This document shows, piece after piece, positions 32,686 to 43,620 of a stretch of 64,000 bases of DNA. A program made the position numbers and the translations under genes. Below the pieces are notes generated by a model. It ran no database searches. It saw only the letters and a list, made by a program, of their open reading frames with translations, and was not told the DNA's origin. Source of the stretch: Aurelia coerulea (lineage: Eukaryota; Cnidaria; Scyphozoa; Semaeostomeae; Ulmaridae); the NCBI GenBank assembly GCA_039566865.1, contig CM076955.1, positions 6,946,501-7,010,500 of the forward strand. The letters run 5' to 3'. Position 1 is the stretch's first letter. Every line of letters starts with the position of its first letter.

Positions 32686-33240
32686 TCCAAATACGATAAA
32701 AATATTTATTTATGTATTTGTATATTCATCGATTCAGATCAGTTTACTCTTACTCTGTACATTTGCATATAGTCAAGCTACACTACAATCGCAGACAAAA
32801 CTCCTTGTAACAGTCGTTGATCTTTGCAAAAAATTTTAGCAGGCCTGTCTGCCTCTCTTAGAAAGGCCAACTTTTGCTTCAAACCCCCTCCCCCCGGTTC
32901 AATGTTGGGTGGTAATGGTCGCATGTTGTCTCGTAATCAAATCCAAAACCACCAAAGTGCAAATCAACGTTGATTAGGGGGGGGGCGGGGGGAATTAAAA
33001 CACACAGTGCTAAGTTTAATAAAAAAGAGTACTGTTACAAGAGTTTTTTTTTGAAATCCCAGCAATTTTCGGAAGATTGCCGGAAGGTAGTACCACTTTG
33101 GTGAGAAATTGGAATTTCTGGTCATTTTTTCCATAAATTTGGCAGACAAAGGTAGAAATTCTGTGAAAATTTGAAATTTTGGTCTTTTGTGCTTAAATTT
33201 AGTGGACAAAGGGAAAACCAGCTTAAAGGTAAAATTCGGA
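32686..33240. other. Spacer with G/C run
   Basis: No gene. There is a CCCCCTCCCCCC tract at 32884-32896 and a GGGGGGGGCGGGGGG tract at 32977-32991. The sequence 33040-33240 has repeated words such as AAATTTGG and GGAAATTTT-like blocks at intervals of roughly 60 bp. Confidence 0.4.
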
Positions 33241-33500
33241 ATTTTTGATTTTTTTTTATTCAAATATAAAATTTTACAATAATCTTACATTCTACTATAC
33301 CTATCTAAATTACTATGCAACACTACAGGTACGATACCACGGGGAGCGAAATACAATGACTACCTCATGGCCAATATATAAAAACATGAAACATTAAACT
33401 GTATACAGACACATTACGAAACGACGAAACAATTAAAGATTAATGGATACTATACTAGATTCTGTCTCATATCAGATGTCAGGTCAGGGTTTAAATGGAT
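33241..33500 (-). mobile_element. LINE 3' UTR fragment
   Basis: The reverse complement matches the segment at 50600-50829: same order of CATGTTTTTA.ATATTGGCC, CATGGGGTAGT-like, GTATCGTACC and TTGTAAAATTTT words, ending in an A-rich tail. It is therefore a 5'-truncated copy containing only the 3' untranslated part of one LINE family. Confidence 0.65.
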
Positions 33501-33679
33501 TTGAAAGATGTCCCGAGTGCAAATCGTTTAATTGTTGATTTAGGAAGGTAAAATGGCCGACATCTGATGTGAAACAGAATTTACAAAGGAAAGAGCTATT
33601 TACGATTGCCAACATTATACCGACTACTATATGTATATTGATTCTTCTGAACGATCATAATAATCGAGATTGATCTATA

Positions 33680-35040
33680 GGGTAAGACGGGGTAAAGTGA
33701 ACTATTTTGGAGGTTTTTCAAGGATATCCTAAAGAGATTGTAGCTGAGGGCAAACTTTTTAACGTTGTTTTGACATTATGTCTTTGGGTCAGTTTATCAA
33801 GCAAAAATATTTTTCAAATCTTTTTCCATTGTCTCACAACAGAGCTTTCTTTGGCGACCGCTCTGCCTAGTTCACTTTACCCCAGACCGGGGTAAAGTGA
33901 ACTACTCAGCAATTGTTCGATAAAACCAAAATGATGCTGGTAAAACCCGAAAACATGATTTATTTTGCAACTCTAAGGAGTTCTTCGCATGCAAAAACGA
34001 ATTAAACCCAAACATTTCACAAAAGTGATATTTAAAAAAATTAAACGGTGACCTACGTTGAGAACGATCTTTGCAGATGAAAGATCAACAAAAAACTATT
34101 GTTAAAGTCACAAATTCGAGTCAGATTGCAAGACCTGAATATAATTCGATGAACAATAATGGGAATACACTTGGAAAATACTATATTACATATAAATACC
34201 AAATCACCACAAAGAAAAACACTATTTTCAAAGTAGTTCACTTTGCCCTGAAACCTCCACCCAGAAATAAAACCAAAAATAGTTATAAATCTATGACAAT
34301 TATCAATATTCTAATTTCACAGTGATTGCCATTTATCCTTTCTATGTCGATAGATATACTTGCTTCATCAAATTCCAATGAAATTCTTAGATCAGTAACC
34401 GCATTTTTGAATGAAGGTCAAACTTCGGCTGTCAGATTTTTGGAGGTTTTTCAGGGAGCTGGTATCAGAATATATTTCTGTGTCATTAGAGCGAAAAATT
34501 ATTCTGCAAATCATGATATTCTGAAGGCAGAATTATGAACCAAATGAGATTGAAAAGGTCTTCTTCATCTGACTTCATGTTCACATGAGAAAATAAAAAA
34601 TCATGGGTAGTTCACTTTACCCCTCTCGAAGCAAAATATCGACTGGACGGTGGATCTTTTAAAATATCATGTTAACTGACAAAAAAGTCTTTCTTGGCCC
34701 TTTCCTTTTGGAAAAAGTAAACACATGGTATGTGCTTCAAATCGATAAAAACAATTATAGAAATGAATTTCGTCTTGGGGTCAAAAATTATGACCAAAGA
34801 TAGGAGCCCAAACCTAACAACCATAATTTCCTGAGGTTGTTTTTACTGCCTCGGGTAAAGGGATTTTTTGCAACAACAGGAAGAACTATTTTGCAAAAAT
34901 GTTTTTATTTTCTGTGAGCACATGTAACAAAGCATTGGGCATAAATCATGTTTTATCATTGCATGTTTACTTTTGGAGAGAAGCGCGAATGTTCTGAGTA
35001 GTTCACTTTACCCCGTAGTTCACTTTACCCCGTCTTACCC
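33680..35040. mobile_element. TA-flanked element, GGGTAAGACGGGG ends
   Basis: A 1361-bp element between TA dinucleotides (33678-33679, 35041-35042). It begins GGGTAAGACGGGGTAAAGTG and ends CACTTTACCCCGTCTTACCC. The word GTAAAGTGAACTA recurs in both orientations inside (for example near 33891 and 34612). No transposase. It ends 46 bp before BRICHOS gene B exon 35087. A truncated copy is at 50998-51572. Confidence 0.85.
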
Positions 35041-35086
35041 TAGCTGACATGATTCAACTGTAAAATTTTCATTCTTTTCTGCATAG

Positions 35087-35188
35087 GGACTCTCAGCGTA
35101 TAAATTTCACGAGGAAAAAGTTTGCTACTTATCACCCGTTGACAAAGAAATGCCTGCCCCAATGCAGTTCAAGGAGAGTTTGGAATTG
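35087..35188 (+). CDS. BRICHOS gene B, first visible exon
   Basis: A 102-bp phase 0-0 exon (acceptor TTCTGCATAG, donor TTG|GTATTT). It encodes GLSAYKFHEEKVCYLSPVDK then EMPAPMQFKESLEL. It aligns with gene A exon 15946-16041 (G-x-S-A-x-K .. C .. D-x-E-(L/M)-P .. L-E-L). The S-A-Y-K..C-Y core is the BRICHOS signature, with the first conserved Cys. The exon equivalent to 28443-28592 should lie upstream on the plus strand but was not found. Confidence 0.82.
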
Positions 35189-35511
35189 GTATTTATCTTT
35201 TGATTTTTCGTATGAAGGAAGTTTCAATTTCATTTGAAAATTAATTCTTACTTCACTACATTTTTGCCAACTAGGAATGATTCAAATATTATTCAAATAG
35301 CTGTTCAGGATAATTGGATACTCCAGGGAAAAACATGCGTTCTTCTTTAGAGAAACCCCGAAAGGTCCTCGAGGCAAGTAATAGCTTGTACGTAGTTTTG
35401 ACACGAGGCAAATACAAAGAAATAGCTTGTACGTAGCTTTGACAGCTTGCATACAGCTTTCATTGCAATTGCAAAGGCAAAGTATTTTAGAAAATGTTAT
35501 ATTTCGTCCTC
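35189..35511. other. BRICHOS gene B intron, no feature recognised
   Basis: Intron following the donor at 35189. It contains a short near-duplicate AATAGCTTGTACGTAG (about 35379 and 35421) but no coding block. Confidence 0.4.
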
Positions 35512-35900
35512 TAGAACAAGAGCAGATTTTGTAATACAATAGCAACAGTTGCGTTTGATTGACACCTCAATTCAAAGCGATTAGCGGATGCAGACAAAGG
35601 ACATTCTCTCAACCAATAATTCAAAACAAACAAAACCGCAAAAGTTTCCCCAAAACTGGTAGGACAAACTCTCGCCTTGTGCAAGCGAAAGATGGGTTTT
35701 AAGGGAAGTTACGTGGTTATAACGAAAGAAGAAGGGTAAATCTAAAGCTCTGTCGCTTAGATTATGTTTATTTGATTTAGGAGATGTTTTGTAATCGTTT
35801 CATTTTAAGCCCTAAAGACGCGAGAATTACAATGCCTTCTGCTCCGCTCCAATCAAATAAATATAATCTATCCTTACAGCAATGACTTGTGAACGCTTTA
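35512..35900. mobile_element. Palindromic MITE, single arm plus remnant (copy 2)
   Basis: Carries the left-arm words GTTGCGTTTGATTGACA, CAAAGCGATTAGCGG, ACATTCTCTCAACCAAT and GGACAAACTCTCG. The opposite arm is largely missing, so the copy is broken. It lies in an intron of BRICHOS gene B. Confidence 0.7.
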
Positions 35901-36254
35901 GCACGTGCTATCCTCTTGGGAGGATGAACAAGTCCTCCCCCTGGTATCGATGACCTATTCAGGGGGATTCCTTTCTCCCAACTGGACAAAATACATGGAT
36001 TTATGTGAGTGTCGCGTAGTCAATTTTAGAAAGGAAAATGTGCTCATTGTTTTTATTCGTTTTTGCAGGTTTTTTGAAGGGGCATTCTGCAGAAAATCAC
36101 CCATATCCACGGGAAGGAATGGCCAATTAAGGCCGGGTAAATTACTGAACCTAATTGAACATATTTGCAATAAAACGAGACATTTTTCAATATTATTGCT
36201 TTGATATTCATGGAGCAGTGGCCTTCCAAGCGGGGATCCTTTTTTCTGACTCAC

Positions 36255-36665
36255 CCTGTAGTTTATTGAAATAATATCATGATTCACTGTGTCGAAAGCC
36301 TTTTGCAAATCTATAAATATTCCACAACCAAATTTTCTATTGTCTAATGAACTTTTGATTGCTTCTGTTAGACTAACCAGTGCATGGCTAATGGAATGGC
36401 TAGCTCGAAAACCAAATTGTAATGAAAATAAGATTTCATGCTTTTCTAGGAATTTATAGAGACGTTCATACATGACCTTTTCTGTAGTTTTGCTGAAAAC
36501 AGAGAGAAGAGAAATAGGTCTATAATTTGATGCTGTTAGTGGACAGCCTTTCTTGAAATGTGGGATTACTTTGGCCAACTTCATCTTGTCAGGGAATATT
36601 CCAGATTGAAATGATTCATTTATGATTTGAGAAAGTGGAGAGGAGATCATGGGGAAAGACATTTT
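36255..36665 (-). pseudogene. LINE reverse transcriptase fragment
   Basis: The minus strand reads AKVIPHFKKGCPLTASNYRP, then ISLLSVFSK..EKVMYERL and FIDLQKAFDTVNHDI. These are fingers and palm motifs (SNYRPISLL, D-x-x-K-A-F-D) of a CR1/L2-type reverse transcriptase. The frame is cut at 36255 by unrelated sequence and the YADD part is absent. Confidence 0.85.
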
Positions 36666-36739
36666 AAAATCTTCATGGGAATGCTGTTTAGAATAAACTA
36701 TTGCGAGAAAATTTGGTTGAAATAAGTGTTTGAGATTAA

Positions 36740-37803
36740 CCCTATCTGTACTGGGCGATTTTTTAGGTATTTTGTACTGGGGGGGGGCGTTTTTCGCCCC
36801 CCTTCTTTTTCTTCAAAACTACAAAAGATACAACGATAAGACTTACCTCTATTGTTCTTTAGACAATTGGCTATTCAAATATAACAATGAAAATTAATAA
36901 GTCACGTGATTCGTTGCTAGGCAACCGAAAAACCGACGAAAATTGGCAAATTTATACCTTCTTAACCAGAAAAATTCTATTTAATCAACCACTCAACCGA
37001 TTTTCTCCAAATTTGTTTCAAATAGTAGGAAACATGTTATAGTTTAAAAATACATACTTTGCAAAATTTTTTAGTTTCTATTTTTAGCACAATTAGCCTT
37101 AAAGACAAATGACGGAGATATAAGGTGACTTAAATCAGGGGCCTGGGCAATCTAAATATAACCTATTGAATTCCATTGTATTTGATGATATCGAGAGATT
37201 AGCAAATCAATTGGACAAATGAAAGCACTAAGCCATCTTTTGTTCTATTTTTAAACTAGGCGCTATATATCCGTCATTTGTCTTTAAATTAGCCTTTTGT
37301 TGCATGCATTTACTTTAATGCCAGTCCTGCCCTTTTATCTGGTAAGTATAGACTCAAAATGAATCAAATTAATAAGATGAAGCAAATTAGACCAAAAAAA
37401 GTTATATTTGACACTTCTTTATTAGGTAAATGACGTCATAAATGTGAATGACGTCATAGATATTAAATTTTGCTGACATCAGCAAATATGAAAACTTTGT
37501 ATATCAAATGAAAGTACTCATCAAATGCAATCGATTGGTGCATGTTTGAGATCGATCAAGCAAACGAGTCGAAATCTACGGACATTTTAAGCTTTTTTTT
37601 GTTGACTACTCTCCAAATATGGTATTACTGTGGTCACATGATCAGAGGTAGAACAATGAAATGTTAAGAATTTAATTGCCTATGAAATTTGAGTAAAAGT
37701 CACCAAAACTGGTGGTTATAACTCTCGTCGTTTTAGCGTAACGCAGCAAAGTCTGTTAGGGGGGGGGGGGGCGAAAAACGCCCCCCCCCCAGTACAAATA
37801 GGG
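36740..37803. mobile_element. TTAA-flanked element (piggyBac-like ends), non-autonomous
   Basis: 1064 bp, with TTAA at 36736-36739 and 37804-37807. The ends are CCCTATCTGTACTGGG and, at the other side, CCCAGTACAAATAGGG. Inner inverted GGGGGGCGTTTTTCGCCCCC blocks sit near both termini. It holds TGACGTCA at 37431 and 37449. No transposase. It sits in a BRICHOS gene B intron. Confidence 0.8.
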
Positions 37804-38399
37804 TTAAAGAACTATAAGTTTAATAGTCTTACGGCAGCTGTTATGCTGCAGATGCTGAGTTCTAGTGTTAGAGATGAATATCTTGTGGTTATGGTTCTCA
37901 AATTGCCAAATTTAGAACCAAATATCAACTAGACATTCAAGATTATGAGTTCTTGTACGTAGCATTTAACCCTAACCGATCGGGGGGGGGGGGAGGGGGA
38001 GGTGTTTTCCATCCCCCTGTCGGTTTTTTACAGAGCATACTTTAACGGCAAAAGCTATGACCCACAAACTCTCTGAAAATTACTTATTATCTATTAGCTA
38101 CATTTTGACAATTAAATTTTTGAGCAATGGTTGTCATGTGACAGGTGACACTACCATATTTGGAGGAAGGTATTGGAAAAATTAATGTTTTTGATATTTT
38201 TACTCCCAGAATTAGTTCCCAATGTTGACTATTATACTTTAAATGAATCAGCAAACACATAGCTGTCTATTGTTATCAATAACATTGGAATTCGTTGATG
38301 TCAGCATTCTTAAATGATGACGTCACTCGGGCCACCATTTTGAGTTATGTTGGCAAATTTTGAAGCTATTCCAACATATATTGTTAGAAATGCATATAA

Positions 38400-38935
38400 T
38401 TGCCTTATGGAATACTTTTAAATTATTTTAAGCCAACAGAGAGATTCAAATCAAGTTTCTACCTAAATTGTTTGTCGGAATGGGAAAAACTTGACCCTGA
38501 AATTCAACAATCCTGCTCAGTGAATGTGTTCAAAAAGCAACTTTTAGGTCTTATCCGTCCACCCTCTAAACCAGTCTACGGCATCCACGACCCAAAACTT
38601 TTATCTGTTTTAACACAGCTACGTGTTGGGCTCAGTAAGTTAAGTTTTCACAAATTCAAACATAATTTTAGGGATACTTTAAATCCTTTGTGCCCAATAA
38701 ATGATGGTATTGAGGATACGGAGCACTTCTTGCTGCTCTGCCATGCTTACGATATGCACAGACGTGATCTTCTCGACAGCGTTAATGCAATATTGCGGCC
38801 TCACGGCCTATCAAACTTTTCAAATCAAGAACTATTGCAAATACTCCTTTCTGGCCACGGACAAGTATCTTTTGATGCAAATACAAAATTCTTGAGGCGA
38901 CATTGAAATATATTAAGGCCTCAGAACGCTTCCAA
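38400..38935 (+). pseudogene. LINE C-terminal domain fragment
   Basis: An open block of 168 codons containing EWEKLDPEIQQSCSVNVFKK, then LRVGLSKLSFHKFKHNF and TLNPLCPINDGIEDTEHFLL. This is the common C-terminal region of Jockey/CR1-like reverse transcriptase proteins in invertebrates (R-x-G-L-S..H-K-F-x-H-N-F..C..D-x-E-x-x-x-H-F-L-L-x-C). No reverse transcriptase core is attached, so it is 5'-truncated. The frame is open to 38906. Confidence 0.8.
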
Positions 38936-39060
38936 TAAATTGCTAAAACCAGTATGGGCGTTGGGTCTTTGGGGGGGATTGCGCAATTTCGTGTGGTCTT
39001 TTTGGGGATCTGATGCTTATGCTCCAACTCTCTCGTGTAAGCCTTTCCTCCTTTATGTTT

Positions 39061-39198
39061 AGTGTGGCGTCGTCTGTTATGCCCGGTCGCCCATTACGGC
39101 CGATTAGCAAGTATACTAGCTAGTTGGCTTTCTGATTATACTTTTTGAGGACAAATTCAAATTTGCGACAACATGGACATAATGGGCGACACCACTGT
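39061..39198. mobile_element. Short MITE, GTCGCCCATTA ends
   Basis: About 138 bp with AGTGTGGCGTCGTC at the left and TAATGGGCGACACCACT at the right, plus an inner GGTCGCCCATTACGGCC. It is a smaller relative of the element at 28789-29620. Confidence 0.6.
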
Positions 39199-39800
39199 AG
39201 TCATTTTCGTAGTTTTGTAATATTTTTCGATATGTTAAGTGTAGGTTTTAGGGTTGTTATGTATTTCCATGCTCCCTTCGCCGTTGTTTTGTAATGTTGT
39301 AATTGTTTGTTATTGTAAATTTTATGAGAATATAAAAAAAGCCAATTATTATCAATTTTAGGCGGAAAAACACAGTTTGTAGTTGTGACGTCATCAATTT
39401 TTATCATTTTCTTCCAAAATAATGGTCTAAAAAGACTTCTATGCATCATATTTGAATTGGAAATGAATAATACACTAAATAAGAATGGAAAAAGTGATTC
39501 ACATTACCTTTATTCCATTTTCAGAACATATCAGCCGGAAAACCATATACTTTGAGATTTTCCAGCATTATGACGTCAGAGTGACGTCACCTAATGAGGT
39601 GGCCACGCCCAAGACTACCAAACGGCTAAGAATAGTTAGGACTACGTCCTTGCCAAGTTTCAATGATTTCCCATTTGTCTACGGCCATCTATAGAGGGGG
39701 GTGGAAAACACGCACGGCTTTGTTAGCTATGTTAGCTATGTTAGATCAAAGAAGCCCGGTAGGATAAGGGTAAGTGCGTCAACAATTCATCTTTTGGCCC

Positions 39801-39950
39801 CATCACAAAATCTGTAACGTTACTTTAGATTCACTAAAAATTGCTATTTCCATCACAAAATCTGTACCGTTATTATAGATTCACTAAAAATTACTCTTTC
39901 CATCACAAAAACTGTAACGTTATTTTAGATTCACTATATATAAATTGCTA
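39801..39950. repeat. 50-bp tandem repeat, three units
   Basis: Units start at 39801, 39851 and 39901, each with CATCACAAAAWCTGT, TAGATTCACTA and a TTGCTATTT-like end (diverged in the second unit). The third unit runs directly into TTTTTCAG|TC, the acceptor of BRICHOS gene B exon 39959. Confidence 0.9.
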
Positions 39951-39958
39951 TTTTTCAG

Positions 39959-40142
39959 TCTGGCAGCAAATTCCCAGCATCAAGATACTCTGTGGTGACC
40001 ACGAAATCCTTTCCTCTTCGACATATGACCAGGTCTGAAGTTGGCACAAAGATTGCAGAGTTTTGTGATGGGTTTGCTTTGGTTTTAACTATTGATTTCA
40101 AGAATGATAATGTGGATGAAGACATTGCTAGACTTTTGAGAG
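39959..40142 (+). CDS. BRICHOS gene B, second visible exon
   Basis: A 184-bp exon entering in phase 0 and leaving in phase 1. It encodes SGSKFPASRYSVVTTKSFPL, then RHMTRSEVGTKIAEFCDGFA and a D/E-rich end, LLRG. It contains the second BRICHOS cysteine (FCDG). It matches gene A exon 12915-13098 in length and along most of its sequence. The donor is AGAG|GTATGA. Without splicing the frame would stop 21 bases later after non-conserved residues; splicing to 42982 restores a Gly codon in frame. Confidence 0.85.
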
Positions 40143-41761
40143 GTATGAGATTTAGAAGTTGATTCTAAATTCTTTATTCATGAAAGAACCTATCTATATT
40201 TGCTAAGATTATGGCATCATATTTGTGATTGAGAATGGCAATTTTTTGGAAACGCACATAGAATAGAAAATAAAAACATCTTGCCTATATTTTCCCTGTT
40301 TTTGTCAGTTTCAACTTTAGAAATCCCTACTAAGTGTGCACCCTTCATTTAGTACACAATCAGTACACAATCAGTACACAATTCAGTATGTGACAAGACA
40401 ACTTGCCATTATTTTGTTTGCCTAGAAATAAACGAAGTGATTCATAAGTATTGAAGTCTCCATCAACTTTTTGATAGATATAAGTACTATTCCACTAAGT
40501 TTCAGCAGCATTCGACTTATAAATCTTGAGATAAACAGGGGGCCGAAATCCCCGTTCTCCTGGAAGAAGAGATGAACGTGTGGCCCATGTAATATAACAT
40601 TAATTGCAAAAACAAAATGTTAAGCGTTGAAAGATTGTATATCTTGTTGACTAATAATAGTGCACCTATAAACCCAAAAAAAGGATAACACAAAATACAG
40701 TTCAAAGGTAGTTTAGTGTATTAACCGTATCTGCGCTGCCATAAAACTAAACCAACGAGGCTACGCCTTTAATGACGATACTGAGTGGCGCAGTGCAGCG
40801 TTCCTTGGCGAGAAGTTATGTTAATCGACGAAACAGTATAGCTGAGATGGCCACAAGAGCAACTCGTTGCATGGTGCGAGAACTGATGCCGTGTTGGCCT
40901 ATGCGAACCGCCATTGATCCTATAAGTCCTATGCCCTACTAGTTTTGTGTGGTGTTTTCCTTTTCTTTCTTTTGTCGTTCCACATTGCTGAAGTAGATTA
41001 CCGGGAACAAGCCCTGTAATCTTTTTGCTCGTTTTACACCTACGAGTAAAAACGTTCAAACTTTCTTTTTAGACCAGTATTCTGCCTTAGCTTTGTTGTT
41101 TTGTTGCCTGTTTTGTGTAATGTATCTTAATTTTGTCGTTTTGTTTTTTTGTTTTGTGTATTGAAAATTAATTTGAATTGCAAGTGCCATCCATAGTGAA
41201 GACCCGATGATTTTATGTCTCTTTTCACTATGGATGGTACAGTGTGATGTAGGTATGGATATTTTTGTTCTTAATCCTGATAGAAAAGAAGTTCAGTGCA
41301 TGATCGTTGTTGACTCATTTTGAGCTCATCCGCCCTTTGACAAGTCTTATTGTTCGTCCTGTTAGGCGTCATTCCATCCTTCTCACTGGAAAGACTAGTG
41401 GAAGAAGGCTTAAATGCCGACCACCCGTCCATGCTGCAGATTGTACAGTGCTACGATACAACCGGTATGCTGGTATAGAATATTGGCCAAAAAATCTTTT
41501 TGTTGCGTGCAGTGCAATTGTACAAGGATAAACAAGTAGATCAAGTAAATATAAGCTCTTCGATATGAATTGAAATGAGCACGACATTCATTCATTTTTC
41601 ATTTTAACTTTTTTATCCATGGTAATCCACTCAATATTTACATACTGCTTTACAGGGAGCCATGCTAAAGTAATATTAAAAATTAGATAATAAATAAATA
41701 TATAATACACTCCTATTTACAATAAATCGTTGACAAAAAAAAGAAAGAAAAACGAGAAGAG
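40143..41761. other. BRICHOS gene B intron, no feature recognised
   Basis: Intron sequence. A short direct repeat (AGTACACAATC, 40350-40385) and the word CATCCATAGTGA in both orientations (41189, 41226) are the only structures noted. No coding block. Confidence 0.4.
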
Positions 41762-42751
41762 TCATAGTTTGGCTTTATATTTTTTTCGAAAAGTGTAGAG
41801 CGATGAGGACGCCTTGACACCACTATCTAGGTCACTCCAGACCTTTGCCCCTCTGTAAGCAAACGATTTCTGACCAGTTGATGTTCTTAGTAATGGTAAT
41901 CTAAGGCCCGTTTTAGAGTTCCTCAGCTGACGGTTAGTAGCTTCGGATACACTTTGAAATATGTCACTCAAGTAATCAGGGGCAAGGGCGTTAAGAGATT
42001 TATAGACCATCTTGCTAGTCTCAAAATCGATCAGTTCTCTAATAGTAAGCCAACCGAGATTCCTAATTAAAGGCAGAGCTGAAGTGTCATAGGGGCTGTT
42101 TGTGACTATCCTGGCGGCTCGATTTTGAAGTTTTTGCAACTTATCGAGGGCTGATGCACCGCAAGATCCCCAGACAGGACAACAATACCTAAAATAGGGC
42201 TCAACGAGACTTCTATACAGCATAATGAGGTTTTCCTTAGGTAGGTATCGTTTAGAATACTTCAACATACCGATACCTCTAGAGACTTTCTTGATTGTAG
42301 AGGACAAGTGAGCGGACCATTTAAGTTGATCGTCAACCTGCAAACCAAGATACTTGGTATTGTTGACCATGGTGATCACCTCATTACCAATGTTAAGGTC
42401 AGCTTTGGAAGAACTGGGCAAGTCTATACTGTGAAGCTTGCACCTGCTACCTATTATCATCCCTTGAGTTTTTACGACATTAAGCGATAGCTTGTTGCCC
42501 TCAAGCCAACATCTAAGGGCTTCAAGGTCAGCATTGATTGCAGCATTGATATCGTCAATAGAAGGAGAGGAGTAATAGATAGTGGTGTCGTCAGCATACA
42601 TTGCCACGTCAGAAGTCTTTAAACAGTAGGGGAGGTCATTCACATAAACTAGAAAGAGTAGGGGTCCTAGGCAGGAGCCCTGGGGAACTCCACAATCTAC
42701 CCCTTCAGTTGAAGCATGGCCCGTTATCAAGCCATTATTTGGCTTGATCAC
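41762..42751 (-). pseudogene. LINE (CR1/L2-type) reverse transcriptase C-terminal half
   Basis: 329 codons without interruption, starting just before GVDCGVPQGSCLGPLLFLVY and continuing through MYADDTTIYYS (YADD catalytic motif) and NTKYLGLQVDDQLKW. It ends near SFAYRGAKVWSDLDSG. It lacks the endonuclease and the fingers of the reverse transcriptase, so it is 5'-truncated. The lack of stops suggests a fairly young copy. It sits antisense in the last BRICHOS gene B intron. Confidence 0.9.
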
Positions 42752-42981
42752 GGGCGATGATCGAAACGTCGTGCTTATTTCAATTTGTAATAAAAGTGCT
42801 TATATTTATACTTTATTTATTTGTTTATCATAGTATACTGGCAACATTGTAACAAAGTACAAGTAGCAGGACCAATGAAGTGACACTGACCGCACCTGAT
42901 TATATCCACCAATCTTGGTTCCTTGAATTCAATGACAAGATTTATCAAAAGTAATGACAAAACTTTATTCTTCTTTCAAAG

Positions 42982-43289
42982 GCAAATCCCAAAGAAGAAA
43001 GAGAAGAAGAGTTGCACCAACATTGCTTGTGACAGAAACGAGGAATGCTTGCGATAAGAAGAGTTATGATGAATTGAATTGTTGCCCAGTAACCTACAAT
43101 CTTCATTGCAAATGGAGAACAACTCATTGTTACTACTGGATAAAATGTTTCATGAATAAGAATGCGAAAGGTCATAGCTGCACAAATAAGCATATGCTGA
43201 AAAGCACTCCTTTGTGCTGCAATTACACTTGCCCAAGGAATGCTTCTGGAAGCAAAATATGTGATAATTACAGACCAAACTCAAAATGA
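42982..43289 (+). CDS. BRICHOS gene B, terminal exon: basic cleavage site and 11-Cys tail
   Basis: The acceptor is TTCTTTCAAAG at 42981; the first two bases complete a Gly codon with the donor at 40142. The exon reads GKSQRRKRRRVAPTLLVTE, a dense furin-type site, then a tail of about 85 residues with 11 cysteines (two CC pairs, plus HCKW, HCYYWIKC, CNYTCPR and ICDNY) and a stop at 43287-43289. BRICHOS proproteins commonly release a C-terminal peptide after such a site, as in chondromodulin and annelid antimicrobial precursors. The odd cysteine number suggests one free or intermolecular partner. The linkage rests on phase, position and domain order. Confidence 0.72.
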
Positions 43290-43610
43290 GCTGTAACGAG
43301 TTCCTAACTCTTGAATTCAATATGTAATACATGAAGACTGTTCATGAAATTTCTTAGAATAGTCCAGTTTTTTGTTTTATTTCTGATTCTAGCTGAATTG
43401 TTCCATGTAATGGTTTTAATGGTTTATAATAATGATAATGATAATAGTAATGATATGAAAATGAGATCTCATAGATTTATAAATAGCCTATTGTATTTTA
43501 TAATCCAGCTCGTGGCGAATGAAAGCCATGCTAAAGAAAACAATAGAGGGATTAGGAGTTTCTTTGTCCTATTTATAGACAAGCGCTATATATCTCAGGT
43601 CATTCACTTT
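43290..43610. other. 3' flank of BRICHOS gene B
   Basis: Presumed 3' UTR and spacer. An open stretch beginning MKFLRIVQFFVLFLILA looks signal-like but runs into ATAATG repeats and is not called. Confidence 0.4.
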
Positions 43611-43620
43611 AAAAGCAAAA

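Larger units (their letters stand above)
37970..39770. mobile_element. TTAA-type element carrying nested inserts
   Basis: Left end: TTAA (37966-37969), then CCCTAACCGATCGGGG and GAGGTGTTTTCCATCCCCC. Right end: GGGGGGTGGAAAACAC near 39697, then CCCGGTAGGATAAGGG. The TTAA at the right is altered to TAAG. It contains a LINE fragment (38400-38935) and a short MITE (39061-39198), which makes it the oldest layer. Four TGACGTCA octamers lie inside. Confidence 0.65.
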
